Assembly (NCBI RefSeq): GCF_026421305.1
Contig: NZ_JAPJBQ010000002.1
Span: forward strand, 62,001-126,000
Direction: 5' to 3'
DNA length: 64,000 nt
Source: Dyella silvae
GTDB taxonomy: Bacteria > Pseudomonadota > Gammaproteobacteria > Xanthomonadales > Rhodanobacteraceae
Position numbers and translations under genes: made by a program. The notes under the pieces are model-generated. The model saw only the letters and a program-made list of their open reading frames with translations. It was not told the DNA's origin and did no database searches. Every line of letters begins with the position of its first letter. The first letter of the stretch is position 1. Shown piece after piece: positions 44,858 to 54,281 of this stretch.

Positions 44858-46687
44858 ATGATGACCAACACACTTTCTACGATTGTCGAGGCCATTCAGG
44901 CCGGCCAGGTTCTCCAGGCGGAGCAGCAATGCCGAATGGCTTTGGCTGAAGTCCCTGATGACGAAAATCTGCTGGTGTTGCTCGCCACCTGCTTGCAGCA
45001 ACAGCAGCGCCTGCCCGAAGCGATGGCGATCCTCGCCGATCTCGCGCGCCTCCATCCCCTTAACAGCGTGCACTGGCTTAACTATGGGGTTGTTCTTGCG
45101 TCTGTCGGCGACCTCGGCGAAGCCGAAAAGGCCTATCTGAAAGCCATCCATCTGGACCCGCGCAACCCCATCTCGCGGGTGCGCCAGGGGCTCCTGTTGC
45201 TCGAACGCCGCGACTACCTGGCGGCGCGGAATGCACTGCTGGATGCGGTGGCGCTGGACAAATCGTCGGTCTGGGCACGCATACAGGCGGCCAGGGCCTG
45301 CTGCGCTTGCCAAGATCTCGGTGGTGCAGACGAGATGCTCAAGCCCTGGCGCAGCTGGTTGCCGCTCAATAACGACGCACTTCAGCTGGATCTGGCTCAG
45401 GTACTTGTGCTGAAGGGGGATGTTCCCGAAGCAACCGAGCTATTGGAGGACTTTGCGGTTCGCCAGCCTGGCCATCTCGAGGCCAAAGTGTTGCTGGCCA
45501 CCGCCTATGAGCGCTCCAACCGGCTGGCCGATGCCCAGACCCTGGCGGAGTCCGTAGTAAACACGGCTGACGTCACCGATGTTCAGCGCAATGAGGTGGA
45601 CCACCTGCTGGCCACGCTCATGCTGCGCAGGAAAGACCCCAAAGGCGCGCGGGACATCCTGGAACGCTGCGGACCGCAGGGCGACGACGATTACGCGCAC
45701 TTTTTCGCGCTTGGCACGGTCTGCGACAAGACGGGCGACGCTGAGGCGGCGATGCAGGCGTTCAAGGTCGCGCATCGTCTGGAGGCGGTTGAAAGACATT
45801 TCGATTCGCCGGAGTTCTTCACGCCGGATGCGCCGGCACTCCACGTGGCGGCGCCACGCGTATCGGCCGAGCAGTATCACCGCTGGCCTCAACTGATCGC
45901 GCCGGATACCAAAGATTCGCCCATCTTCGTGGTGGGTTTTCCGCGATCAGGCACGACGTTGCTGGAGCAGATGCTGGACGCGCATCCGGGTCTGCAGTCG
46001 ATGGACGAGAATCCGTTCTTCAACACGCTGTCCGATGTACTGCGCAGGCACGATCCACGCATCCTGGAAGACTTGAGCGTGCTACGGCAGTACGACTGCG
46101 ATGAGCTGCGCAAGCTGTATCACACCATGGTGGGAGAGCGCATTGAGCGCCGGCCGGACACGCGTCTTGTGGATAAGAATCCCTTGAACATGCAGTGGCT
46201 GGGGATGATCCATCGCTTGTTCCCGGCAGCGAAGTACATTCTCGCTGTGCGCCATCCCTGCGATGTGATCCTCAGCTGTTACATGCAGAGCTTCCGTGCC
46301 AGTTCATTGGCAGCCGCTTGCGGCTCGCTTGAGCGGCTGGCACACGCCTACGTGGAAACCATGCAGAACTGGTTGGCGGAGGTCGAGTATTTCAAGCCGG
46401 CGGTGATGGTGTCGCGCTATGAAGACCTGGTGGCAAACTTCCCGCAACAGGTCGCCCGCATCGCGAGCTTCCTGGAGCTTGACGATGCGTCTGCCATGCT
46501 GAGCTTCGATCAGCATGCTCGCAACAAGGCCTTCATCGGAACGCCCAGCTATTCGCAGGTCATTGAGCCGGTGAATCGAAAGGGTCTTGGGCGTTGGCAG
46601 AACTATCGCCGGCACTTCGAGCCGGTGTTGCCGATTCTGGAACCCATGCTGCAGCACTGGGGTTATGCCACCGAGGTGGCGTCCTAG
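44858..46687 (+). CDS. TPR-sulfotransferase fusion protein (first of three)
   Basis: About 609 residues. The N-terminal ~320 residues are tetratricopeptide-like helical repeats (for example LLVLLATCLQQQQRLPEAMA, WLNYGVVLASVGDLGEAEKA). The C-terminal ~270 residues are a PAPS-dependent sulfotransferase domain. It has a 5'-phosphosulfate loop FPRSGTTLLEQMLDAHP, DKNPLN, and a 3'-phosphate site in AVRHPCDVILSCYMQSF. The start is unusual: ATG 44858 (or 44861) has no ribosome site and directly follows the U-tract of the receptor's terminator. No signal peptide, so cytoplasmic. It probably sulfates a partner presented by the TPR region; the substrate is unknown. Confidence 0.87.
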   Translation: MMTNTLSTIVEAIQAGQVLQAEQQCRMALAEVPDDENLLVLLATCLQQQQRLPEAMAILADLARLHPLNSVHWLNYGVVLASVGDLGEAEKAYLKAIHLDPRNPISRVRQGLLLLERRDYLAARNALLDAVALDKSSVWARIQAARACCACQDLGGADEMLKPWRSWLPLNNDALQLDLAQVLVLKGDVPEATELLEDFAVRQPGHLEAKVLLATAYERSNRLADAQTLAESVVNTADVTDVQRNEVDHLLATLMLRRKDPKGARDILERCGPQGDDDYAHFFALGTVCDKTGDAEAAMQAFKVAHRLEAVERHFDSPEFFTPDAPALHVAAPRVSAEQYHRWPQLIAPDTKDSPIFVVGFPRSGTTLLEQMLDAHPGLQSMDENPFFNTLSDVLRRHDPRILEDLSVLRQYDCDELRKLYHTMVGERIERRPDTRLVDKNPLNMQWLGMIHRLFPAAKYILAVRHPCDVILSCYMQSFRASSLAAACGSLERLAHAYVETMQNWLAEVEYFKPAVMVSRYEDLVANFPQQVARIASFLELDDASAMLSFDQHARNKAFIGTPSYSQVIEPVNRKGLGRWQNYRRHFEPVLPILEPMLQHWGYATEVAS

Positions 46688-46724
46688 TCGTCGGACCGAA
46701 TGGCAGCCTGCGATGCGGGCTGCC

Positions 46725-48377
46725 TCAGTGTTCCGGGATTTTCAGCAGATCGGGCAGATACGGGGCGTAGTGGTGCCAGCGTCCGGCGGAGCGGGTGTAG
46801 ACCGGTTGACGCGCCTGCCATGCGCTGGCCGTGCTGATACCGCGATCCGGTTGAGCCTGAGCGTCGCGTGGCGATGACGGCAAACCGAGCCACTCAGCGA
46901 GCGTGGCGACGTGCGCGTCAGGTGCGGCCACCAGCGATTCGTAGGGCACGGTAAGGATCGACGCCGGGTAGCGTTCCTGCCAGTGCGCCATCAAGCGCTG
47001 GCAGCCCTGAATCACGGCGGCGATATCCTGGAAATCGTAAGCGTAGTCGTGCGCCCGATCGTGGAACGATTGCGACCAAAGCGAGAGCGCGGTGTCGCGC
47101 GCATCGCGATGGCAATAGATGATGCGAGCGTTGGGCCACAGCGCCATGATCAGATCGACGTGCAGCAGGTTGAGTGGTTGCTTGTCGATAAACCACTGGG
47201 CCTGCGAATCGTCTTGCCTGAGCTGCGCCGCATAGAGGCCGGCCGCTTCTTCAAGCGACGAACGATCGGTGTGGCTGGCCATGGAAAGCCGCTGTGCTAT
47301 CACCGACAGCCAGCCCAGCTCACCCCGGTTGCAGACTCCCGGATGGCGAGCGAGCAACTCGGCGAGCAGGGTCGTGCCCGAGCGTGGAACGCCGACGATG
47401 AACACGGGTGTCCAGCCGGTGGTTGACTGCAGTGATTCGGAATAAGCCGCTGCCGCCAGGCGCGACTCGATCAATCGCTTCCACTGTTTGCGCGACCAGG
47501 TGCTTCCGGCATGTGCGCGTGCATTCGCCTCGCGCAGGTAGCTTGCGGCTTTTGCAAAGTCACCGATGTCGTCATAGGCCTTGCCAAGCGCAAACAGCGT
47601 CGTTGTGCGCGTCCCGTCGCTGACGTCCTTTCGTCCGATCACGTCCTCGAACAGCGCGAAATCCGGGTGGCCGGCGTCGCGGTAGCGTTGCAGGCCGGAC
47701 AAACCGATGGGGATATTCCACTCGATCGCCTGCGGCTCGTGGCCGAGCGCATAGGTGTAACGCTCCCGCACCCGATCAAAGTTGCCCAGCTGGATAGCGA
47801 GCATGCCCGCGTAGGCATGGATGCGTGGATCGTTGGACCCGGCAGCGATCGCCGCTTCGCAAATGGCAGCGGCGTCGGCGGGACGCAGGTAGTCGTCAAG
47901 CAGCTCGACGGCCTGGATCACCGTATCCGCATCCTGTGCACCCTGGGCGAACAGCTGGCACACGGCATCGGCTGCCGCTTGCATGCGGCCCTGTTCGCGC
48001 AAGAGGCGAGCGAGCAGGAATGTAGCGGGCGCATGGTCAGGGTGCCGCTGCAACCACGCTTGCAGCACCTTTTCAGCTTGCGCCGTTTGCTGCATCTGCC
48101 AGTGCAGACCCGCCAACCCGACATGAAGATCGCCAGAGTCGGGCATGCGGTTGGCGCCTGCGTCAAAGACATCCATCGCAGCCGTAAGGTCACCCCTGAG
48201 TACCAGTGAGCGACCGCAGCTCAGCACGTCGTCTTCGCTCGCCTGTGCCAGCGCGTCTACCAGCATCCGCCGGGCGGCCTCGGCGGCGCCATCGGCAGCG
48301 CGTTGCGCGTAGGCGGCCAGCAGTTGCTGGACGTCACCGTACATGGACAACGAGCCGTTCGCCGGTTCGCTCATCAT
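46725..48377 (-). CDS. TPR-sulfotransferase fusion protein (second of three)
   Basis: A 550-residue protein with the same architecture: TPR-like repeats over about 1-290 (DLHVGLAGLHWQMQQTAQAE, FLLARLLREQGRMQAAADA) and a sulfotransferase domain. That domain has a GVPRSGTTLLAELLARHPG loop, DKQPLN, and YCHRDARDTALSLWSQSF for the 3'-phosphate. ATG 48377 overlaps the stop of the upstream paralog by 4 bases (ATGA), so the two are translationally coupled. Convergent with the first sulfotransferase, with only a 37-base gap. Sequence similarity among the three is limited outside the nucleotide-binding motifs, suggesting distinct substrates. Confidence 0.88.
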   Translation of the reverse strand: MMSEPANGSLSMYGDVQQLLAAYAQRAADGAAEAARRMLVDALAQASEDDVLSCGRSLVLRGDLTAAMDVFDAGANRMPDSGDLHVGLAGLHWQMQQTAQAEKVLQAWLQRHPDHAPATFLLARLLREQGRMQAAADAVCQLFAQGAQDADTVIQAVELLDDYLRPADAAAICEAAIAAGSNDPRIHAYAGMLAIQLGNFDRVRERYTYALGHEPQAIEWNIPIGLSGLQRYRDAGHPDFALFEDVIGRKDVSDGTRTTTLFALGKAYDDIGDFAKAASYLREANARAHAGSTWSRKQWKRLIESRLAAAAYSESLQSTTGWTPVFIVGVPRSGTTLLAELLARHPGVCNRGELGWLSVIAQRLSMASHTDRSSLEEAAGLYAAQLRQDDSQAQWFIDKQPLNLLHVDLIMALWPNARIIYCHRDARDTALSLWSQSFHDRAHDYAYDFQDIAAVIQGCQRLMAHWQERYPASILTVPYESLVAAPDAHVATLAEWLGLPSSPRDAQAQPDRGISTASAWQARQPVYTRSAGRWHHYAPYLPDLLKIPEH

Positions 48378-49948
48378 TGCCAAAGCGGCAGGCCAAGTGC
48401 CTTGCGCAACGGATCGAGCAGGTTGCCGTAGCGGGCCGTGCGCGCCGTGTTGCTCTGCAAGGGTTGGCGCACCTGGGTGGCGCTGGGAGAACGCACGTCG
48501 CGCGTGTTTTCGTGGAAATGCAGGCAAGCGTCATCGAACGGCAGCCCGCAGGCATCGAGCAATTCGCGGATCTGCGTTTCCGGCTCGGCGACGAGTGCTT
48601 CGTAGCTATGCTCGATCACATGCGATGGGAACCGCGACGACCAATATTTCGCGCTGGCATCGAAATCGCGCCAGAAGCTGGCCAGATCGTTGAACGTGCG
48701 CGTATAGCCGTTGCTGGTATCCAGATGCTGGCGATAGCACGAGAAACATGTCTCAAGCGGATCGCGGCGGCACACCACCACGCGCGCGCCAGGCAACATC
48801 GCGCGAATGGCGCCGATGTAGATCCAGTTGTTGGGCAGTTTGTCGGTGAACACGGGGCGCTTGCGCCGCCAGTGCGCGGTACGTTCGAGATAGCGCTTGC
48901 CCAGGCGTTGCCAGTCGGCCGGCTGCATATCGCCAACCCACTGCGGGAAGGGTTTCCCACGGCGGTGCGACTCCTCGGCCAGCACCTGGGGCATGTCGGG
49001 CAACTCGCCAGCACCTTCCACCGAGGGATGCGAGGCAAGAATCTGCTCGACCAGGGTGGAACCGGAGCGCGGCAGGCTGACGATGAAAATCACCTCGTGG
49101 CCCAGCTGCCCGTCAGCGCCAGCGGTCGCGTGTTCGAATGCCGCGTTGATGGACGACACGCTGTTGGAAAACATCGCCGCGTCCCAGCCATAAGTGCGCC
49201 TGGCGACGGTGTTGGCCTGCTCCAGCCATTGCAGCGATTCGCCATAGCGGCCAGCGTTATCCATCGCCTTGGCCAGCGCAAAGCCAATGGCCACGCGGTC
49301 AGGTTCGCTGGCGTCGGCGCGCTGCCAGGCGGCGCGCATGCGCGCGATGTCGTCGTCGGTAAAGTTCTGCGTTCTGAGATCGGCCAGCCCCCACCATGCA
49401 AGGCCCGCCGTCGGGTAGCTGGCCAGCAGGCGGCGGTATTCCGCGGCGGCTTCATCGACCTTGCCGCGCGTGCGCAGCAGGTCCGCGAGCAAGGCGCGTG
49501 CGCCAGCCTGGTCAGGCGCCAGTGAAACGGCGCGCTGAAGGGCCTCTACAGCCTCTTCGTTGCGGACGCATTTGGTGAGCGCTACGCCCAGGTTGTACCA
49601 GCCCAGTGCGAGACTGGGCAGCAATTCGCAGGTGCGCCGCAAGGCCGCAATGGCGGCCTCGTACTCGCCTGCGGACCCCAGCAGCGAGCCCATGGTGTTG
49701 TGGTAGGCGGCATCCTGCGGCCGCTGCGCCAAGGCGCGCTGCATGACCCGGATGGCGTCGGGGTGCTCGCCGCGCAGGCTGTAGATGCCCGCCTTCATGC
49801 GCAGGACTTCGGGGTGATCCGGGTAAGCGGTCAGGACACCGGCCAATTGCCGGTCCGCTTCGTCCACCCGCCCCGCGTCGAGGGCCTGGCCGGCCATCAT
49901 CACCTGTTGGGTGGCAGCGGGGCTCAGCCCCTGCAATCTCTGGTTCAT
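48374..49948 (-). CDS. TPR-sulfotransferase fusion protein (third of three)
   Basis: A 524-residue paralog. Canonical TPRs over about 15-180 (AYHNTMGSLLGSAGEYEAAI, LGWYNLGVALTKCVRNEEAV) precede a sulfotransferase domain. Its phosphosulfate loop is SLPRSGSTLVEQILASHPSV, followed by DKLPNNW and VCRRDPLETCFSCYRQHL. ATG 49948 has AGGGAT upstream; the longer frame to 50029 lacks support. Operon with the preceding entry (4-base overlap) and divergent from the aspartyl hydroxylase gene, from which 157 bases separate it. Confidence 0.89.
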   Translation of the reverse strand: MNQRLQGLSPAATQQVMMAGQALDAGRVDEADRQLAGVLTAYPDHPEVLRMKAGIYSLRGEHPDAIRVMQRALAQRPQDAAYHNTMGSLLGSAGEYEAAIAALRRTCELLPSLALGWYNLGVALTKCVRNEEAVEALQRAVSLAPDQAGARALLADLLRTRGKVDEAAAEYRRLLASYPTAGLAWWGLADLRTQNFTDDDIARMRAAWQRADASEPDRVAIGFALAKAMDNAGRYGESLQWLEQANTVARRTYGWDAAMFSNSVSSINAAFEHATAGADGQLGHEVIFIVSLPRSGSTLVEQILASHPSVEGAGELPDMPQVLAEESHRRGKPFPQWVGDMQPADWQRLGKRYLERTAHWRRKRPVFTDKLPNNWIYIGAIRAMLPGARVVVCRRDPLETCFSCYRQHLDTSNGYTRTFNDLASFWRDFDASAKYWSSRFPSHVIEHSYEALVAEPETQIRELLDACGLPFDDACLHFHENTRDVRSPSATQVRQPLQSNTARTARYGNLLDPLRKALGLPLWQ

Positions 49949-50105
49949 TGATATCCCTGATCCGGCGCCTCTTGGCAGCGCACGGTTTTGCGAATGCCCG
50001 AAACTGCCCGCGGCTGCTCGAAACGGCACTATTATGCCCAGACGCGCCGCGGCAAAGCCCGCGGCATTCCCGGGGAGGGTAACGTTTTATGAGGGCGGGG
50101 ATCGA

Positions 50106-51428
50106 ATGACAAGTGGTATGGATGCGGGCGCCGTGGCCTTGCGCGAGCTGGCCGTCAACGGGCTGCGGAACGGCGATGTGATGCAGGCCGAACAGTATTT
50201 CGCCCGCTTGTTGCAAGTGGACCCCAACCATCTCGAGGCGCTGCAGTTTTTAGCCAGCCGCCATCTGGTGCGAGGCGATGCGGTACGCGCCCTGGCCATG
50301 CTCATTACGGCGAGTCAGCTGGAGCCTCACAATCCAGGCATCCTGCATCAGTTGGGCACGGTGCAGATGGCGGTGGGCGACTTGCCGGGTGCGGTGGATA
50401 GCCTTCGCCGGTGCGTGGCGATGGAGCACGGCATGTTCGTGGCCCGTCTGCGCCTGGGCATGGCCCTCGAACAACTGGGTGACATGCAGGGTGCCGTGCT
50501 TGCCTATTTCGGAGCGGTCAACACCGCCCAGGCGCACGGGCGCTGGATGAGTGATGACACCACGGCGCCTGGACTTCAGGACGCGGTAAAGCATGCGATC
50601 AGCGTCATCGAAGCGGGACGTCGGCAAACGTTCGATGCGGTACTGGAGCCCTTGCGCCAGCGTTATGGCCGCTCCGAACTCGCACGCGTGGAGCAGTGCC
50701 TGGCGATGTACCTGGATGAGCAGCCGGCCAGTCTGCCCGATCCGCGGCAGCGGCCCAAGTTCCTTTATTTCCCGGGTATCCCCAGCCAGCCTTATTACCC
50801 GACGAGTCGTTTCCCGTGGCAGGCCGACCTTGAAGCGGCCACGGATGTGATTCGCGAGGAACTGCTGGCGGTACTGGCAGAGAACCAGCCGTTGCTGCCG
50901 TTCCTCGGCGATCAGTCGGCAGAGGAACTAAAGGGGCACCTGCGTTCCTCCGGTCAACAGCCCGCGGCATGGGACGGGTACTTCTTCTATCGCCATGGCG
51001 AGCGCTTCGACGAGAATTGCGCGCGTTGCCCGCGCACCTCGGCTTTGCTCGATACGATTCCGCTGGTGCGCATTCGCGACCACGCGCCGGAAACCTTGTT
51101 CTCCGTGCTGCGTCCAGGCACGCACATCCTGCCGCATCGTGGCGTGACCAATACGCGGCTGGTGACGCATCTGCCTCTGATCGTGCCGAAGGACTGCGCC
51201 ATCAACGTCGGCGGCGAAATCCACGAATGGCAGGAAGGGCGTTGCGTGACGTTCGATGACACCTTCGAGCATGAAGCGTGGAATCGCAGCGATACCACGC
51301 GCGTGGTGATGATCCTCGACAGCTGGAACCCCGACCTCACCGAGGCGGAACGCGCGGCTGTTACCGATCTGGTCGAGGCGATTGGCGACTTCAATCGCGC
51401 CAGCGAGGTTCCGGTACCGGGCGCTTGA
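50106..51428 (+). CDS. TPR protein with aspartyl/asparaginyl beta-hydroxylase domain
   Basis: A 440-residue protein. TPR-like repeats occupy about 5-150 (AEQYFARLLQVDPNHLEALQ, ILHQLGTVQMAVGDLPGAVD). The C-terminal ~190 residues match the Fe(II)/2-oxoglutarate aspartyl beta-hydroxylase family. It has HILPHRGVTNTRLVTHLPL with the first His and EHEAWNRSDTTRVVMILDSW with the second His; that family uses a two-His iron site. The region PGIPSQPYYPTSRFPW is also typical. GGGGA precedes the ATG at 50106. Its TPR design and location parallel the sulfotransferases, suggesting they modify the same or related proteins. Confidence 0.87.
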   Translation: MTSGMDAGAVALRELAVNGLRNGDVMQAEQYFARLLQVDPNHLEALQFLASRHLVRGDAVRALAMLITASQLEPHNPGILHQLGTVQMAVGDLPGAVDSLRRCVAMEHGMFVARLRLGMALEQLGDMQGAVLAYFGAVNTAQAHGRWMSDDTTAPGLQDAVKHAISVIEAGRRQTFDAVLEPLRQRYGRSELARVEQCLAMYLDEQPASLPDPRQRPKFLYFPGIPSQPYYPTSRFPWQADLEAATDVIREELLAVLAENQPLLPFLGDQSAEELKGHLRSSGQQPAAWDGYFFYRHGERFDENCARCPRTSALLDTIPLVRIRDHAPETLFSVLRPGTHILPHRGVTNTRLVTHLPLIVPKDCAINVGGEIHEWQEGRCVTFDDTFEHEAWNRSDTTRVVMILDSWNPDLTEAERAAVTDLVEAIGDFNRASEVPVPGA

Positions 51429-51507
51429 TTCGGTCGTGGCCAAGGGGCGGTGATTAGCCGTCCCCTCCGGTCATGTGTCTGGTCATCCAGGTTCTAAGGA
51501 CAAACCC

Positions 51508-52470
51508 ATGCATGCGTTGACTTTCGATCGCTTTGGATCCGCCGACGTGCTGCGTTGGACCGAACAACCGGACCCGGTGCCCGGACCGGGCCAGGTGCTG
51601 GTGCGCATGAAGAGCGTCGGTCTGAATTTCGCCGACGTCTACCGCCGCAATGGCAACTACCATCTCAGCGGCTCGGCGCCCTGGGTGCTGGGTTATGAAG
51701 GGGCTGGCGTTGTCGAGCGTGCCATCGCAGGCGACAGCGTGTTCCCGGCCGGCACGCGGGTGGGCTTTGCGGATATGCCGCACGCAAACGCCGAACTGGT
51801 GGCAGTGGATCGGGATCGACTGATTCCGCTGCCCGATGACATCAATGTCGACACGGCTGCCGCCGTGTTGCTGCAGGGTCTCACGGCTCAGTATCTGGTG
51901 ACCGACAGTTTCGTGGCGCGAGCCGGTGATGTTGCCGTCGTACATGCGGCAGCCGGTGGCGTTGGCTTGCTGTTGGTGCAGATGCTCAAGGCGCTCGGCG
52001 CCGTGGTATTGGGGATCGCATCGAGCGAGGCCAAGCGCGACGCAGTGATCACCGCCGGGGCGGATGTCGCGGTGGGTTACGACGACTGGGTGCAGGCGAC
52101 CCGTGCCCTGACCGGTGGCCACGGTGCCCATGTGGTGTACGACTCGGTGGGGCGCACGCTGCCTGACAGTCTGGCTGCTGCGCGTATTGGCGGTACGGTG
52201 GTGTTCTATGGCATGGCGGCGGGCGATCCGGATTTTGTCGATCCGCGTCTGCTGATGGATCGTTCGCTCACCCTTACCGGTGGCGATCTGTGGAACGTGC
52301 TTACTGGCCCAGACGTGCGGCGTGAGCGCGCGGCGGCCTTGTTTGAACAGATTCGCCAGGGCGACGTAAAGCCTCACATCGCGAAGCGCTTCCCGCTACG
52401 CGATGGCGCACAAGCACACGCCTATCTGGAAAGCCGTGCTGCCATCGGCAAGGTGTTGTTGACCTTGTAA
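51508..52470 (+). CDS. Zinc-free quinone oxidoreductase (MDR superfamily)
   Basis: A 320-residue NADPH-dependent QOR-type reductase. Catalytic domain with GLNFADVYRRNGNY and GYEGAGVVE, and Rossmann domain with VHAAAGGVGLLLVQMLKALGA near residues 150-170. Structural and catalytic zinc cysteines are absent, as in quinone oxidoreductase 1. The AAGGA site 7 bases before ATG 51508 decides the start. Converges on the potassium channel gene with a 17-base gap. Confidence 0.88.
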   Translation: MHALTFDRFGSADVLRWTEQPDPVPGPGQVLVRMKSVGLNFADVYRRNGNYHLSGSAPWVLGYEGAGVVERAIAGDSVFPAGTRVGFADMPHANAELVAVDRDRLIPLPDDINVDTAAAVLLQGLTAQYLVTDSFVARAGDVAVVHAAAGGVGLLLVQMLKALGAVVLGIASSEAKRDAVITAGADVAVGYDDWVQATRALTGGHGAHVVYDSVGRTLPDSLAAARIGGTVVFYGMAAGDPDFVDPRLLMDRSLTLTGGDLWNVLTGPDVRRERAAALFEQIRQGDVKPHIAKRFPLRDGAQAHAYLESRAAIGKVLLTL

Positions 52471-52487
52471 CAGCGTTTCATGGTGCG

Positions 52488-53396
52488 TCAGGACTCGCTG
52501 TCGTCGGTCTCGTCGACGGGCAACACGTGATGGAACACGCCATAGTCGATGTGGCTGACGCCGAACTCGTCGTCAAACACCAGATCGACGTAGCGATGGT
52601 TCCAGCGCCATTCGCGGTGACTCCACTGATTCCTGGCCAGCATGGGTTGCGACGTGGTTTCGTCGATACCTTCGATGGAAAGCATCAGCGTGGCTTCTGC
52701 TTCCTGCAAGGCGGCCATATCCAGCCCGAACAGCGGACTGCTTTCGTCGACGATGTGCATCACGCTCCAGCTGAGCGTAAAGACCGGGTGCCGGTCACGC
52801 ATCAGCTTCAGATCATGAATGCGCCGAATGTGGAATCCTTCGGGGGATGTCTCACGCATCAGCAGGTGCAGCTTGGCCGACGCTTCGGCGATCACGTTCT
52901 GCCGCGCGTTGGCCGCGCGCACCATCAGTGTGGGTTGGCCGTGAATGCGGCGGATCACGGGATGATTCGCAAAGATGATCTTGGCGCGCGGGCGCGAGAA
53001 ACGGGCAAACACCAGGCCGGTGACCAAGGCAATGCTCAGCATGCCCATGAAGATTTCCACCGTCGCTACGATGTGCCCATACAGCGTCTGCGGATGCATA
53101 TCGCCGTAACCCACCGTGGCCAACGTCTCGACGCTGAAGAAAAACGCGCCGCTGAAGTCCGCGGGAAACTGGTTGGCGATAGCACGGTCGCCCAACTGGT
53201 AGAGCACCGCGAACAGCATGTTGACGAGCAGGAAGACGGTGGCGGCCAGGCCGAAAAAGGTCGGCCAGCGTATCGTCAAAGCGACGTGGTAGATGTCGTC
53301 CCAAAAGCGCCGTGTCAGACCCTGGCTGATGAAAGGGCGGCCGCCGACCTGGACGGTGCGGGGGCGGTTGAACAGCCGATGCAGCCAGTGAGGCAT
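52488..53396 (-). CDS. Inward-rectifier (KirBac-type) potassium channel
   Basis: A 302-residue tetrameric channel. Two membrane helices (about 47-70 and 112-138) flank the pore helix and the selectivity filter TVGYGD (near 94-99). FFFSVETLATVGYGDMHPQT is diagnostic. The C-terminal ~160 residues form the cytoplasmic immunoglobulin-like gating domain (FANHPVIRRIHGQPTLMVRA, HLLMRETSPEG, LMLSIEGIDETTSQPMLAR). Physiological gating signal is not known for most members. Confidence 0.93.
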   Translation of the reverse strand: MPHWLHRLFNRPRTVQVGGRPFISQGLTRRFWDDIYHVALTIRWPTFFGLAATVFLLVNMLFAVLYQLGDRAIANQFPADFSGAFFFSVETLATVGYGDMHPQTLYGHIVATVEIFMGMLSIALVTGLVFARFSRPRAKIIFANHPVIRRIHGQPTLMVRAANARQNVIAEASAKLHLLMRETSPEGFHIRRIHDLKLMRDRHPVFTLSWSVMHIVDESSPLFGLDMAALQEAEATLMLSIEGIDETTSQPMLARNQWSHREWRWNHRYVDLVFDDEFGVSHIDYGVFHHVLPVDETDDSES

Positions 53397-53452
53397 CGCG
53401 TGGAACCATGGGCAGGTTGGGGTTCCCGCATTCTATCGCGGCGCCTGTCCGG

Positions 53453-53959
53453 CTATGCAGTGCGGGCCGCGAGGATATCGCGCCAGGTCAGATAAAGGCG
53501 CAGGTCTAGTTCCTGCTGGTGATAGTCCGGCTGCATGTATTCGCACAGCTGGTAGAACGCCTTGTTGTGCTCGGTTTCCTTCAGGTGGGCCAGCTCGTGC
53601 ACCACGATCATCTGGAGAAACTCGGGCGCCGTGTCGCGGAACAGCGAGGCAATGCGTATTTCTTTGCGTGCCTTCAGGCGGCTGCCATGCACGTGCGAGA
53701 TCGCCGTGTGGAGACCCAGCGCGCGTCCGATCACATCGAGCTTGCTGTCGTACCAAACGCGGTCGATGCCAGGCGCATTGCGCAGATGTTCCTGCCTGAG
53801 CGCATTGGTATAGGCGTACAGGGCCTTGTCGCTCTGGATCTCGTGGCGTCCCGGGTGGCGCCGCTGCAGATAGTCGCCCAGCTCGTCGCGCTCGATCAGC
53901 CGACGCACCTTGTCCAGCAGCGGCGGCGGATAGCCGCCGAGGTACTTCAGTGGCGTCAT
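53453..53959 (-). CDS. YgjP-like (DUF45) metallopeptidase-fold protein
   Basis: A 168-residue protein with the zinc-binding helix VVHELAHLKETEHNKAFYQL. HExxH appears as HELAH, with the third ligand supplied by the following ExxH region. RLKARKEIRIASLFRDTAPEF precedes it, as in the YgjP/WLM-type family. No signal peptide, so cytoplasmic. Proteolytic activity is unproven in the family. It overlaps the following small gene by 4 bases (ATGA) and is transcribed after it. Confidence 0.82.
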   Translation of the reverse strand: MTPLKYLGGYPPPLLDKVRRLIERDELGDYLQRRHPGRHEIQSDKALYAYTNALRQEHLRNAPGIDRVWYDSKLDVIGRALGLHTAISHVHGSRLKARKEIRIASLFRDTAPEFLQMIVVHELAHLKETEHNKAFYQLCEYMQPDYHQQELDLRLYLTWRDILAARTA

Positions 53960-54228
53960 GCGGCGGGCGGTTCGTCGTCGAAGCCGGTATAGCCTTCGGG
54001 GAACACCGGCGTACCGTCGCCTTCCAGCGTCATGATGGCGGCCAGGGCCTTGGCGGCGGCCTCTTCGGCCTGCGTCTTGTCACGGAAGCTACGGTTCTCG
54101 CACACCGCGTAGTACACGGGATAGCCGCTGCGGCCACGCGGGGTGACCACGATGCAGGCGGCGAAACGCGAGCCCTCAGCGACTGCCGTGGCGTGTGCTG
54201 CGTAGTCGTCAAAAAGGCGTTCAGTCAT
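53956..54228 (-). CDS. Small conserved-looking cytoplasmic protein
   Basis: A 90-residue protein from ATG 54228 (an ATG at 54258 would add 10 residues; neither has a strong ribosome site). Compact alpha/beta composition (CIVVTPRGRSGYPVYYAVCE, then an acidic/alanine helix and FPEGYTGFDDEPPA). Coupled by a 4-base overlap to the YgjP-like gene and divergent from the PIN-domain gene. Family not recognised. Confidence 0.7.
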   Translation of the reverse strand: MTERLFDDYAAHATAVAEGSRFAACIVVTPRGRSGYPVYYAVCENRSFRDKTQAEEAAAKALAAIMTLEGDGTPVFPEGYTGFDDEPPAA

Positions 54229-54281
54229 GTCGGTGGTCCGTAAGGCGAGGGTGCTCATTTTACCCGGCTTGCTGTGCCACC

